Positions 42,228 to 50,056 of a DNA stretch of 64,000 nt are shown here, piece after piece; position 1 is the first letter of the stretch; every line of letters starts with the position of its first letter. Source of the DNA: Streptomyces wedmorensis. GTDB taxonomy: Bacteria > Actinomycetota > Actinomycetes > Streptomycetales > Streptomycetaceae. The notes beneath the pieces were generated by a model. It did no database searches. It had not been told where the DNA came from and saw only the letters and a list, made by a program, of their open reading frames with translations. The position numbers were made by a program, and so were the translations under genes. The stretch covers positions 1 through 64,000 of the forward strand of contig NZ_JNWK01000020.1 in assembly GCF_000716445.1 (NCBI RefSeq), given 5' to 3'.

Positions 42228-42282
42228 GGTCAGGTCAGGTCAGGTCAGGTCAGGTCAGGTCAGGTCAGGTCAGGTCAGGTCA
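42228..42282. repeat. Eleven perfect tandem copies of GGTCA
   Basis: A 55-bp pentanucleotide array that begins exactly at the stop codon of the leftward gene (TGA is part of the first TGACC unit on the minus strand). It ends about 25 bp before the terminator stem. Perfect copies suggest recent slippage. Confidence 0.95.
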
Positions 42283-44511
42283 GTTGATGGTCCACTGCTG
42301 AAGGGCGCTGCCGGTGTCGGGCTGCTGGGTGACGGCTGCTCCGTCGGTGGAGGAGGCGGTGGTCAGGAGCAGTCCGCTTGCCACGGAGGCGACGGTGTAG
42401 GTGCCGTTGGCCAGACGAGTGACGTTCCAGCGCTGGTTGGCGCCGGCGTTGCAGCCCCACTGGATGATCGACGCGCCGGCGCTGGTGGAGCCGCTGTGGA
42501 CGTCGGCGCAGAGGCCGGACTCGCTGTTCTTGATCTCGTAGGTGCCGTCGGTCTGCCGGGTGAAGGTCCAGCTCTGGTTGGCGCCGCCGGTCGGTGCCCA
42601 GGTGATGAGCCGGGTACCGGCGGTGGTGCTGTGGTCGGGGTTGTCGAGAGCCTTGCCGCCGGCGGTGAGGGTGTGTGTTCCGTCGAGCGTGGGGGCCTGG
42701 GCGATCGGGGTGAGCGTCAGGGTCTGCTCGCCGGCCGTGCGGGTGCCGCCGACCGCGTCGCCGGTGGTGTTGGTCCAGCTGCGGGTGGGTGTGGTCTCGG
42801 CGAGGCGGCCGGAGTCGGAGGAGAGGCCGATGACGAGGCCGCTGTACCGGTTGACGATCTTGTAGGTGCCGGTGGGGGTGCCCCCGGTTGCCGAGGTGCC
42901 GCGGATGACGAACCACTGCTGTCCGACGGTGGCCCCGCCCGCGCCGGCGGGGGTCACGGTGGGCTTGGTGCCCCAGGCGCGGGTGGCCGTGGACGCGGTG
43001 CTCACGCCCAGGAGCTGACCGGTGGCGGAGTTGGCTATGCGGTGGGAGCCGTCACCGTTGGCGATGAAGATCCACGACTCGTGGCCGGAGCCGGTGGGGG
43101 CGGCGAGCGAGGTGGTGGCCGAGCTGCCGGAGACCTGGGCCAGGACCCGGCCGCCGGCGGCGATGCGGTAGGCCTTGCTGGTGTCGACCGGTGCGGCGGG
43201 TTCGGTCGTGTTGATCGTCAGGTTGACGTACTCGCTGCTGGACCCGTTGGAACAGCCGAAGGAGCAGTACGAGCGGAAGTCCTTGCCGACGATCGTGGAG
43301 CTGGTCTTGTTGGCGCTGTCGAGGAACCAGCGGTACCAGGAGGCGTTCTTGTAGCTGCCGGTGTCACCGAGCCGGAACCACTTCTGGGTGGCCAGGTTGT
43401 CGGTGGCGTAGATCTCCTGGGAGGCGTTGCCGCTCTGGTCGACCGCCTGCGGCTGGCCGATGTACAGGCCGAGGTGGGCGTTGTAGGTGATGTCCATGAC
43501 GAAGAGCGGGGACGTCGGGGGCGTGAGGCCGGCGGCCACCTGCTGGCTCACCGAGCCGCTGTTGGCGGGGTTGTACTCCTTCGACGTCGGCGTGTAACCC
43601 GTGGTGCTGCCGGAGCCGACCGGGACCATGTTGCTCTCGCGGCCTCCGACGCCCGGCTGGGACCAGGCGCCGTTGTACCACTTCTGCCAGGAGGAGGGCG
43701 CCATCTTCGACGAGATCGGGGCGCGGGCGACGTGTCCGTAGAACGCGGCCCAGCCGCCGCCGTAGCCCTTGTTCACGATCCGGGAGCCGTAGAACGCGTA
43801 GAAGTAGCCCGAGGCGGTGTCGACGAAGAGCCGGGGGTCGCCGGTGCCGTAGTGGTAGGTCTGCTGCGGGAAGGCGGCGGTGTCGCCGCGCTTGGTGCTG
43901 TAGGGCGAGGTGATGACGTGGTCCTTGATGGACCACGTCCGGCCCTGGTCGCTGGAGACGGCGTAGTCGATGCCGTCGAAGTGGGAGCCGTCGCCGAAGG
44001 GCTCCGGAGTGAACTCGTTGTGCACGAGCCCGTACCAGTCACCGGTGTCCGGGTCGACCCAGACACCGGCCAGGTCGCAGTAGTTGCGGTGGGCGTAGGT
44101 GGTCGTGACGGGCGATGGGGTGGACTCCACGCCGGTCGGGCTGTAGTTGCAGCGCCAGGTGGTGTCGTTGTTGCGGTCGTTGGAGTTGGCCGGGTTCACG
44201 GCGTCGCTGAGGGCGCTGGACTTCGTGGCCGAATCGATGTTCGTGCCGGTGAAGAAGTTCCACTTGCGCGGGTCGTTCGCGCTGTAGAGGGCGTGGGCCT
44301 GCTGGAAGTAGAAGGTGCCGTCCTTGTCGATGTACGGGCCGGCGGGCGTGTCGTCGGGGTACGTCCACGAGCCCTTGGCGCCGACGGTGACGGTGTAGGA
44401 GGCGGCGCTCGTCTCTGCGGATGCCGTGGGCATCATCAGCGTGCTGCCGCCTGTGATGACCAGCGCGGCTGCGGCGAGCGCTCCGGCCAGTCTGGTGCGA
44501 GGAGCGGTCAT
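42280..44511 (-). CDS. Secreted beta-propeller protein with tandem ricin-type lectin domains
   Basis: A 743-residue exported protein. The signal peptide is LAGALAAAALVITGGSTLMMPTASA. Residues 40-440 form a propeller-like glycoside-hydrolase-type domain with GTFYFQQAHALYSANDPRKW, YCDLAGVWVDPDTGDWYGLVHNEF and the Asp-box-like SSDQGRTWS. From about 450 to the end lie beta-trefoil ricin repeats with QxW-type ends (GHESWIF, GQQWFV, NQSWTF, NQRWNV, LQQWTIN). This suggests a carbohydrate-active enzyme targeted to a galactose-containing or similar glycan. The exact GH family is not certain. It is divergent from the LacI regulator at 45156. The gene ends inside the GGTCA repeat. Confidence 0.8.
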   Translation of the reverse strand: MTAPRTRLAGALAAAALVITGGSTLMMPTASAETSAASYTVTVGAKGSWTYPDDTPAGPYIDKDGTFYFQQAHALYSANDPRKWNFFTGTNIDSATKSSALSDAVNPANSNDRNNDTTWRCNYSPTGVESTPSPVTTTYAHRNYCDLAGVWVDPDTGDWYGLVHNEFTPEPFGDGSHFDGIDYAVSSDQGRTWSIKDHVITSPYSTKRGDTAAFPQQTYHYGTGDPRLFVDTASGYFYAFYGSRIVNKGYGGGWAAFYGHVARAPISSKMAPSSWQKWYNGAWSQPGVGGRESNMVPVGSGSTTGYTPTSKEYNPANSGSVSQQVAAGLTPPTSPLFVMDITYNAHLGLYIGQPQAVDQSGNASQEIYATDNLATQKWFRLGDTGSYKNASWYRWFLDSANKTSSTIVGKDFRSYCSFGCSNGSSSEYVNLTINTTEPAAPVDTSKAYRIAAGGRVLAQVSGSSATTSLAAPTGSGHESWIFIANGDGSHRIANSATGQLLGVSTASTATRAWGTKPTVTPAGAGGATVGQQWFVIRGTSATGGTPTGTYKIVNRYSGLVIGLSSDSGRLAETTPTRSWTNTTGDAVGGTRTAGEQTLTLTPIAQAPTLDGTHTLTAGGKALDNPDHSTTAGTRLITWAPTGGANQSWTFTRQTDGTYEIKNSESGLCADVHSGSTSAGASIIQWGCNAGANQRWNVTRLANGTYTVASVASGLLLTTASSTDGAAVTQQPDTGSALQQWTIN

Positions 44512-44992
44512 GAGTGTTCCTTGATCGGAGGAGCCGAGGGGAGGCTCCGTGGGTGGTCCGGCGTCCTTCGGGACGGCGGGTGCGTTTCGGGACGGCTGTG
44601 GGGCGTCCCGAGTGCGGCCCCCTTCGGCCGGGGGGGGCGTACCGTGCGGGGCCGGTCCGGCCGGGGGAGCGTTTCAGGGAGGGCACGTGTCGGTGCGGGT
44701 GCCTGCGGGGCGAGCGCATTTCGGTTCGGGCCGCGGGCCTCAACGGGGACGGCCGCCTGTGGGAGGTGGGGGCACGGCATGCGGTCCGGCTCGCGGAGTG
44801 CTGAGGCGGGCGTGGCATGCGGGCGGGGTGACCCGGTCTCGGCCGGGTGGTGCGGGGAAGGCAAGGCTGTGGGCGTGGTGCGGAGACCAAGACCCGTGCG
44901 GTTCAGGTGTCCGCTCCGCGACGCGAGGAGGGGCGCCGCACCGGTCGGCCTCCGGGTCTCGGTTGCCGTTGGTGGGTGGACCGTACGGCCAA

Positions 44993-45006
44993 TTTGACCG
45001 GTAAAA
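44993..45006. promoter_or_regulatory. LacI-type operator candidate (distal)
   Basis: TTTGACCGGTAAAA is nearly palindromic around CCGG. It shares CGGTAAAA with the site at 45130. It lies 150 bp upstream of the LacI start, suited to autoregulation or control of the divergent secreted protein. Confidence 0.55.
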
Positions 45007-45129
45007 CAAGAGCCTGTGGTCGAAAACTTCGGTTTTCTCGGAACCGGCGCCTCCGGTGCCGCCGCGCGCCCGGATCCCCTGACCCGGGTGTTGACCGTTC
45101 GCCCTTCCCCGCAGTACGTTGCATCCGTT

Positions 45130-45145
45130 TTTGGATCGGTAAAAT
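45130..45145. promoter_or_regulatory. LacI-type operator candidate (proximal)
   Basis: TTTGGATCGGTAAAAT lies just upstream of the AGAGG ribosome site of the LacI gene and repeats the CGGTAAAA half of the distal site. It is the position expected for an autoregulatory operator. Confidence 0.55.
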
Positions 45146-45155
45146 AGAGGTAGCC

Positions 45156-46154
45156 ATGGCGACGATGCAGGACGTGGCGGACCGGGCCGGGGTCACCAAG
45201 CAAACGGTCTCCAACGTGCTCTCCGGTCGTGTCGCCGTTCGGCCTGCCACCGAGGCCCGGGTCCGCGAGGCCATTTCCGAACTCGGATACGTCCCCAATC
45301 TGGTCGCCCGATCGCTCGCCACCGGCAGCACGCGCACGGTGGGCCTCTTCGTTCCGACCGTGTCCACCGCCTTCTACGCGGAACTGGTCGAAGAGGCGGA
45401 GGACGTCCTCGGCGAGCACGGTTACCGCCTGCTGCTCTGCACCACCCGCCGGGACGGAGAGCGCGCCAGGAGGCATCTTGCGGGGCTGACCAGCCGGTCC
45501 GTCGACGGCCTCCTCATCGCGGGCGACGAGGGGCTGACCGACCACCTGCCGTTGCTGTCGCGCACCCGCTTCCCCGTCGTCCTGTGCGCTTGGGAGACCC
45601 GGGCTCCCGCCCGTTTCCCGGTGGTCACCATCGACTACGAGCACGGCGGGTACCTGGCCGGGCGTCACCTCCGGGAACTCGGACACGAGAACGTGGCCGT
45701 TCTCGCCAGCCCGGCGCACACGATGCGCGTGAGCGGCTTCCGGCGCGCCTTCACCGAGGACGGCCTGGACGTCCCGGACTCTGCCGTGCACCTGGCGCCG
45801 GAGCCATCGTTCACAGGCGGGATCGCGGCGGCCCACAAGGCGATGAAGGCTCACCCGGCGGCGACCGCGCTGTTCGCCACGCACGACGTGCTCGCCGTCG
45901 GAGCACTCGAAGCTGCCCGGGACAAGGGCTGTTCGATCCCGGCCGACCTGTCGGTGGTGGCTCATGACGACACGCCAGAAGGGCTGTTGACCCGCCCTGC
46001 CCTCACCAGTGTCGCCCTGCCCAAAAGGGAGATGACGCGCGAAGCCATCGGACTGCTCCTCGGAGCCGTCTCGGGTGCCCAGTCCGCCGAGCCGCATCCG
46101 CGTCTCCTGCTCCCGCGGCTCATCGTCCGCGACAGCACCGCTCCGCCCGGCTGA
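45156..46154 (+). CDS. LacI-family transcriptional regulator
   Basis: A 332-residue regulator. The DNA-binding domain is at residues 4-58: MQDVADRAGVTKQTVSNVLSGRVAVRPATEARVREAISELGYVPNLVARSLATG. The periplasmic-binding-protein-like effector domain follows: TVGLFVPTVSTAFYAELVEEAEDVLGEHGYRLLLC, TIDYEHGGYLAGRHLRELGHENVAVLA and LFATHDVLAVGALEAARDKGCSIPADLSVVAHDD. The ATG at 45156 has an AGAGG ribosome site. It lies between the secreted propeller/ricin protein and the convergent sugar-catabolic genes, and may control either or both. Two matching operator candidates sit upstream. Confidence 0.93.
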   Translation: MATMQDVADRAGVTKQTVSNVLSGRVAVRPATEARVREAISELGYVPNLVARSLATGSTRTVGLFVPTVSTAFYAELVEEAEDVLGEHGYRLLLCTTRRDGERARRHLAGLTSRSVDGLLIAGDEGLTDHLPLLSRTRFPVVLCAWETRAPARFPVVTIDYEHGGYLAGRHLRELGHENVAVLASPAHTMRVSGFRRAFTEDGLDVPDSAVHLAPEPSFTGGIAAAHKAMKAHPAATALFATHDVLAVGALEAARDKGCSIPADLSVVAHDDTPEGLLTRPALTSVALPKREMTREAIGLLLGAVSGAQSAEPHPRLLLPRLIVRDSTAPPG

Positions 46155-46245
46155 CACGCCCACCCCCCGTCTTGCGGGATCCCGCCCCTGGGACCACGCC
46201 ATTCGAACCACCGCCACCGCCCGCCGACGCGGCTCAGGACAGGTG

Positions 46246-47082
46246 TCAGGCAAGCGCCAGGACGTTCAGGAGACGTGCGACTTCCGCCGCGACGTCCTCG
46301 CGGGCCGGACCGATGTACCTGCGGGAGTCGCTGACCGCCGGCCGGCGATCCAGTTCCCGCCTGACGGTCGCGGAGAAGATGCCGTTGAGGTGGGTGGAGA
46401 TGTTGACCTTCGTCATTCCGGCCGTCACGGCCCGAGCGAGGTCCGTGTCCGAGACGCCCGACGAGCCGTGAAGGACAAGTGGCACGCCGGTGCCGCCCCG
46501 GAGGCGGGCGATCAGGTCGAAGTCCAGCACGGCATCGCGCGTGACCATGGCGTGGGAGCTGCCGACGGCGACCGCGAGGCAGTCCACCGCAGTCGCCGCG
46601 GCGAACTCGCGGGCTTCGTCCGGGTCGGTACGGACCCCGGGGGCATGGGCGCCGTCCTTGCCCCCCACCTCGCCGAGTTCGGCCTCGACGAGAACGTCGG
46701 CTCTGTGCCCGAACTCGGTGATGGCCCGGGTCACGGCGACGTTCCGCTCGTAGGGCAGCCGGGAGGCGTCGAGCATCACGGACGTGAAACCGAGCCGGAC
46801 GGCTTCGCGCACGAGGTCCTCGGACTCGGCGTGATCCAGGTGGACGGCCACCGGCACCGTCGCCTCCTCCGCCAGGGCCAGTGCGGCGCGGCCGATCGGG
46901 GCGAGGGATCCGTGGTAGCGGACGGTGTTCTCGCTGATCTGGAGGATGACGGGCAGGTTCGCCCGGTGTGCGCCGTCCACGATGGCCTCGGCGTGCTCGA
47001 GCTGGACGACGTTGAAGGCTCCGACACCACGGTTGTGGGCGTAGGCGGGAGCGATGATGTCGTCAGTGGGCGTCAGGGGCAT
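46246..47082 (-). CDS. Class II fructose/tagatose-bisphosphate aldolase
   Basis: A 278-residue zinc aldolase of the GatY/KbaY/Fba type. It shows GVGAFNVVQLEHAEAIVDGA, then VPVAVHLDHAESEDLVREAVRLGFTSVMLDASRLPYERNVAVT, with the catalytic Asp and a zinc His. It also carries VEAELGEVGGKDGAHAP, VGSSHAMV, LVLHGSSGVSD and VNISTHLN. Its length matches tagatose-1,6-bisphosphate aldolases. The ATG at 47082 has a GGAG site and overlaps the kinase gene by 20 bp. Downstream of a PfkB kinase, a ROK kinase and a SIS isomerase, it is best explained as the last step of galactose- or amino-sugar breakdown to triose phosphates. Confidence 0.9.
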   Translation of the reverse strand: MPLTPTDDIIAPAYAHNRGVGAFNVVQLEHAEAIVDGAHRANLPVILQISENTVRYHGSLAPIGRAALALAEEATVPVAVHLDHAESEDLVREAVRLGFTSVMLDASRLPYERNVAVTRAITEFGHRADVLVEAELGEVGGKDGAHAPGVRTDPDEAREFAAATAVDCLAVAVGSSHAMVTRDAVLDFDLIARLRGGTGVPLVLHGSSGVSDTDLARAVTAGMTKVNISTHLNGIFSATVRRELDRRPAVSDSRRYIGPAREDVAAEVARLLNVLALA

Positions 47083-47995
47083 GGGGTGTCTCCACACTCA
47101 CGTCGGTACGGAACTGCTCGTAGAGGTCGCGGTGGAAGTCGCCGGCGAGGGGCGCAGCGACGGCGGCCGCCGACAGGGCGACGGCGTCGCGCAGGATGTC
47201 CGGCCAGGGCAGGCCGGCCGCGAGTCCTGCCGCCAGGGCGGCGACGCACGCGTCGCCGGCGCCGGTCGGGTTGCCGCGGAGCCGGGTGGGAGGGACGGCG
47301 CGGTGGCGTCCGTCCCGAGTGACGGCGTGCAGGCCCCGCGGGCCGTCGGAGGCGACGACAGCCCGGGCTCCGCGTGCCTGGAGCTCGGCGGCCGCGTCCG
47401 CGAGATGTGAGCGGCCGGTCACCTCGATGATCTCCGCCGCGTTCGGCTTGATCACATCGGGCCGCGCGTCCAGCGCGGCAAGCAGGGCGGGGCCGCTGGT
47501 GTCGAGGACGGTGACGGCTCCGGCTTCGCGAGCAGCTGTCACCAGGCTCGCGTACGTGTCGCACGGCAGGCCCGGTGGGAGACTCCCGGCGAGCACCACG
47601 ACCCGGGCCTGCCCGGCGAGTTCGGCGAACCGCCGGGTGAACGCGGGCCAGGAACACGGGTCGACACGTGGACCGGGCTGGTTGAACACGGTGGCATCGC
47701 CGCTGCGTTCCGAGACCACGGTGACGGTTCTGCGGGACTCCCCCGGCACCGGCACGAGCGCGTCCCGCAGACCGGCGGAACGCAGGTCCTCCCCCACGGC
47801 CTGCCCGGTGGTTCCTCCCACCAGGCCGGTGAGGAGCACGGGGTGCCCCAGCGCCGCCAGGACGCGCGCCACGTTGATGCCCTTGCCACCGGCGCGTTCG
47901 AAGGTCCGCTTGACGCGGTGAGAGGTGTGCGGGGTCAGGTCGTCGACGAAGTACGTGACGTCCAGCGCCGCGTTCAAAGTGACGGTCAGGATCAC
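47063..47995 (-). CDS. PfkB-family kinase (1-phosphofructokinase/tagatose-6-phosphate kinase type)
   Basis: A 310-residue ribokinase-fold kinase from a GTG with a GGGAGGA site, overlapping the ROK stop by 4 bp. The N-terminus VILTVTLNAALDVTYFVDDL is the usual start of FruK/LacC proteins. Then come RTFERAGGKGINVARVLAALG, IKPNAAEIIEVTG and the anion-hole motif NPTGAGDACVAALAAG, with the catalytic Asp. With a class II aldolase next door, phosphorylation of tagatose-6-phosphate (or fructose-1-phosphate) is the likely reaction. Confidence 0.9.
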   Translation of the reverse strand: MILTVTLNAALDVTYFVDDLTPHTSHRVKRTFERAGGKGINVARVLAALGHPVLLTGLVGGTTGQAVGEDLRSAGLRDALVPVPGESRRTVTVVSERSGDATVFNQPGPRVDPCSWPAFTRRFAELAGQARVVVLAGSLPPGLPCDTYASLVTAAREAGAVTVLDTSGPALLAALDARPDVIKPNAAEIIEVTGRSHLADAAAELQARGARAVVASDGPRGLHAVTRDGRHRAVPPTRLRGNPTGAGDACVAALAAGLAAGLPWPDILRDAVALSAAAVAAPLAGDFHRDLYEQFRTDVSVETPHAPDAH

Positions 47996-48969
47996 AGTGT
48001 TCCTCCCACCCTCCCGGTCGGCAGGCCGGCCGCCACGCCGGTGCCTGCGGCGTCCCAGGCGAGCAGTCCCGCACCCAGGCAGCCGGCCTGCGTCCCCAGC
48101 GCCGCCTGAACCAGTTCGGGTCGCCGCTGACAGCTCAGACGGCAGTCGATCGCGTCGCGGAGCGGGGCGAGGAGGAGTTCCCCGGCGCGGGACAGTCCCC
48201 CGCCGATCACGATCACTTCCGGAGCCAGGAGCGTGGCGCAGACGGCGAACGCCTCCGCCAGGGCGTCGGTCGCACGCTCCCACACGCGGAACGCCACCGG
48301 ATCCCCGTCCGTCACGAGAGCCGCGACGTGCTCGGCTCCCTCGACCTCCCGCCCCGACAGGGCTGTGTAGGCGGCGGCGATCGCGCGGGCCGAGGCGACC
48401 GTCTCCAGGCAGCGGCTGTTGCCGCACGCGCACCGCACGGCCGAGGTGGTGACGGACAGGTGGCCGAGCTCTCCGGCATGGCCGCCGGCGCGCAGCGGAC
48501 GGCCTTCCGTCAGGACCGCGGCGGAGATGCCCGTTCCGATGGCCACGAACAGCGCGTCGTCGACGCCCCGGGCCGCGCCGAGACGACTCTCCGCCACGGC
48601 TCCGGCGCGTACATCGTGCCCGATGGTGACGGGAAGTCCTGTGGAGTGCTCCAGCACTGCGGCCAAGGGCACATCGCGCCAGCCGAGATCGACCGAGTGC
48701 ACTGCCTGTTGCGCGGGCTCGTCGACGATGCCGGGGATCACCACACCGGCGGCGACGGGCTTCTGGTGAATCGCGGCCGCCTGGGACTGCAGGTCCCGCA
48801 GCGCCCGGGCGACCGCGTTCACCACCGCCTCGGGTCCCTCGCGCCGGGGCGTCGGCACGCGCAGGGTCTTCAGCGGCCGCATGGCGTGGTCCAGGACCGC
48901 GCCCTTCATCGACGTGCCGCCGACGTCCAGGGCGATCACGCACGCGCGGCTGTCGGTGTGCTCAGCCAT
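47992..48969 (-). CDS. ROK-family sugar kinase
   Basis: A 325-residue ROK protein without an N-terminal helix-turn-helix, so a kinase rather than a repressor. The phosphate-binding loop is ALDVGGTSMKGAVLD near residues 13-27. The ATP and sugar regions are GHDVRAGAVAESRLGAARG and FVAIGTGISAAVL. The zinc site is GHLSVTTSAVRCACGNSRCLE, where the usual Gly before the last Cys is Arg. In this operon, between a SIS isomerase and a PfkB kinase, it probably phosphorylates a hexose or N-acetylhexosamine released by the beta-galactosidase. Confidence 0.9.
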   Translation of the reverse strand: MAEHTDSRACVIALDVGGTSMKGAVLDHAMRPLKTLRVPTPRREGPEAVVNAVARALRDLQSQAAAIHQKPVAAGVVIPGIVDEPAQQAVHSVDLGWRDVPLAAVLEHSTGLPVTIGHDVRAGAVAESRLGAARGVDDALFVAIGTGISAAVLTEGRPLRAGGHAGELGHLSVTTSAVRCACGNSRCLETVASARAIAAAYTALSGREVEGAEHVAALVTDGDPVAFRVWERATDALAEAFAVCATLLAPEVIVIGGGLSRAGELLLAPLRDAIDCRLSCQRRPELVQAALGTQAGCLGAGLLAWDAAGTGVAAGLPTGRVGGTL

Positions 48970-49924
48970 GCGCGTCCGCCAGTATCACCGAGCGGGTCAG
49001 GGCTCGCGGGCGGTCCGGGTCGAGCCCTCGCGTGCCGGCGAAGTGCACGGCCAGGCGCTGGGCCCGGATGAGGTCGGCCATCGGGTCCAGTGCGTCGGCG
49101 CTCCCTCCGGATTCGGCGAGGTAGGCACCGCCGGTGCGGGCGACGTCGTCGGCCAGTCCGTGCGGGGCCGGGCCGAAGACCCAGGTGCCGCGGCCGGGTG
49201 CGGTGACGCTGATGGGGCCGTGGCGGTATTCCATCGCCGGATACGCCTCGGTCCAGGCGCAGGCCGCCTCGCGCATCTTCAGGCCGGCCTCCAGCGCGAG
49301 GCCGTAGGTCCAGCCGTCGCCCAGGAAGGTGATCTGCTCGGCTGTGCGCATGTCACCCGGCAGGGGCGCGACGACCGCCAGCTCCGCGTCTTCGGCGGCC
49401 TCGGCGATCGTGCGTACGCCCTCGGGGAGGGGGCCCTGGCTTTCCAGGTGGGCCCGGAGGAGAGCGAGGGCCGTGGTCGCGAATCTGGTCTGCACCACCG
49501 ACTTCTCGTCGGCGTGGTCGAGCACGATGACACTGTCGGCGACGTCGGCCACGGGAGTGGTGCCGTCGGCGGTGATGGCGGTGACGGAGGCCTGGCCCTG
49601 TATTCGGGTCAGGAGGTCCACGACCTCGGTGGTCGTACCGGAGCGGGTCAACGCCACGATGCGGTCGTAGCGGCGGTTGACGGGGAACAGGGAGGCGGCG
49701 AAGGCGTCCGTCTCGCCGTGGCCGGCCTGCTCGCGCAGTTCGGCGTAGGCCAGGGCCATGAACCAGGAGGTCCCGCAGCCCACGACGGCGACGCGTTCAC
49801 CGCGGCCGGGCAGCGCGGCGCTGTGGCCGGCGGCGGAGGCCGCCGCCTTGCGCCAGCAGTCGGGTTGGGTGGCGATCTCGTGGGCGGTGTGGGAGGGGTG
49901 CGCGGAGCCGTGAGTGGTGGACAT
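48962..49924 (-). CDS. SIS-domain sugar isomerase/deaminase (AgaS/GlmS-C type)
   Basis: A 320-residue protein with two SIS domains and no glutaminase domain. Domain 1 has RVAVVGCGTSWFMALAYAEL near residues 44-63 and IVALTRSGTTTEVVDLL. Domain 2 has ITFLGDGWTYGLALEAGLKMREAACAWTEAYPAMEYRHGPISV, the usual substrate loop. Members include AgaS, which deaminates and isomerises galactosamine-6-phosphate to tagatose-6-phosphate. That activity would link the amino sugar to the PfkB kinase and aldolase downstream. The stop overlaps the ROK start by 8 bp. The ATG follows a GAGAGGA-type site. Confidence 0.88.
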   Translation of the reverse strand: MSTTHGSAHPSHTAHEIATQPDCWRKAAASAAGHSAALPGRGERVAVVGCGTSWFMALAYAELREQAGHGETDAFAASLFPVNRRYDRIVALTRSGTTTEVVDLLTRIQGQASVTAITADGTTPVADVADSVIVLDHADEKSVVQTRFATTALALLRAHLESQGPLPEGVRTIAEAAEDAELAVVAPLPGDMRTAEQITFLGDGWTYGLALEAGLKMREAACAWTEAYPAMEYRHGPISVTAPGRGTWVFGPAPHGLADDVARTGGAYLAESGGSADALDPMADLIRAQRLAVHFAGTRGLDPDRPRALTRSVILADAHG

Positions 49925-50056
49925 CGGTGCTGGTGTCCTCTCGGGTGGGGAACGGGCCAGGGGGTCGTGGCACTCGGGGTGGGCAGTTCGCGGCGCTCGG
50001 ACGCTCTGGCCCAGGGGCGTGTGCGCGGCCGTGCGCCGGTGGGGTCGGTGAGGTGA

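Larger units (their letters stand above)
44512..45155. other. Divergent intergenic region between the propeller/ricin gene and a LacI regulator
   Basis: About 640 bp. The part next to the regulator (44990-45155) is AT-richer and holds two LacI-type operator candidates at 44993 and 45130. The rest is very GC-rich with no convincing gene; frames crossing it are Arg/Gly/Pro-rich and look non-coding. Confidence 0.5.

Noticed and set aside
42228..42282. Possible iteron array or origin
   Set aside because: Five-bp perfect units right at a gene end, with no replication gene nearby; simple slippage repeat is the better explanation.
44508..46253. A 581-codon minus frame across the LacI gene and its upstream region
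   Set aside because: The LacI protein on the + strand is well conserved; the antisense frame has no recognisable domain.
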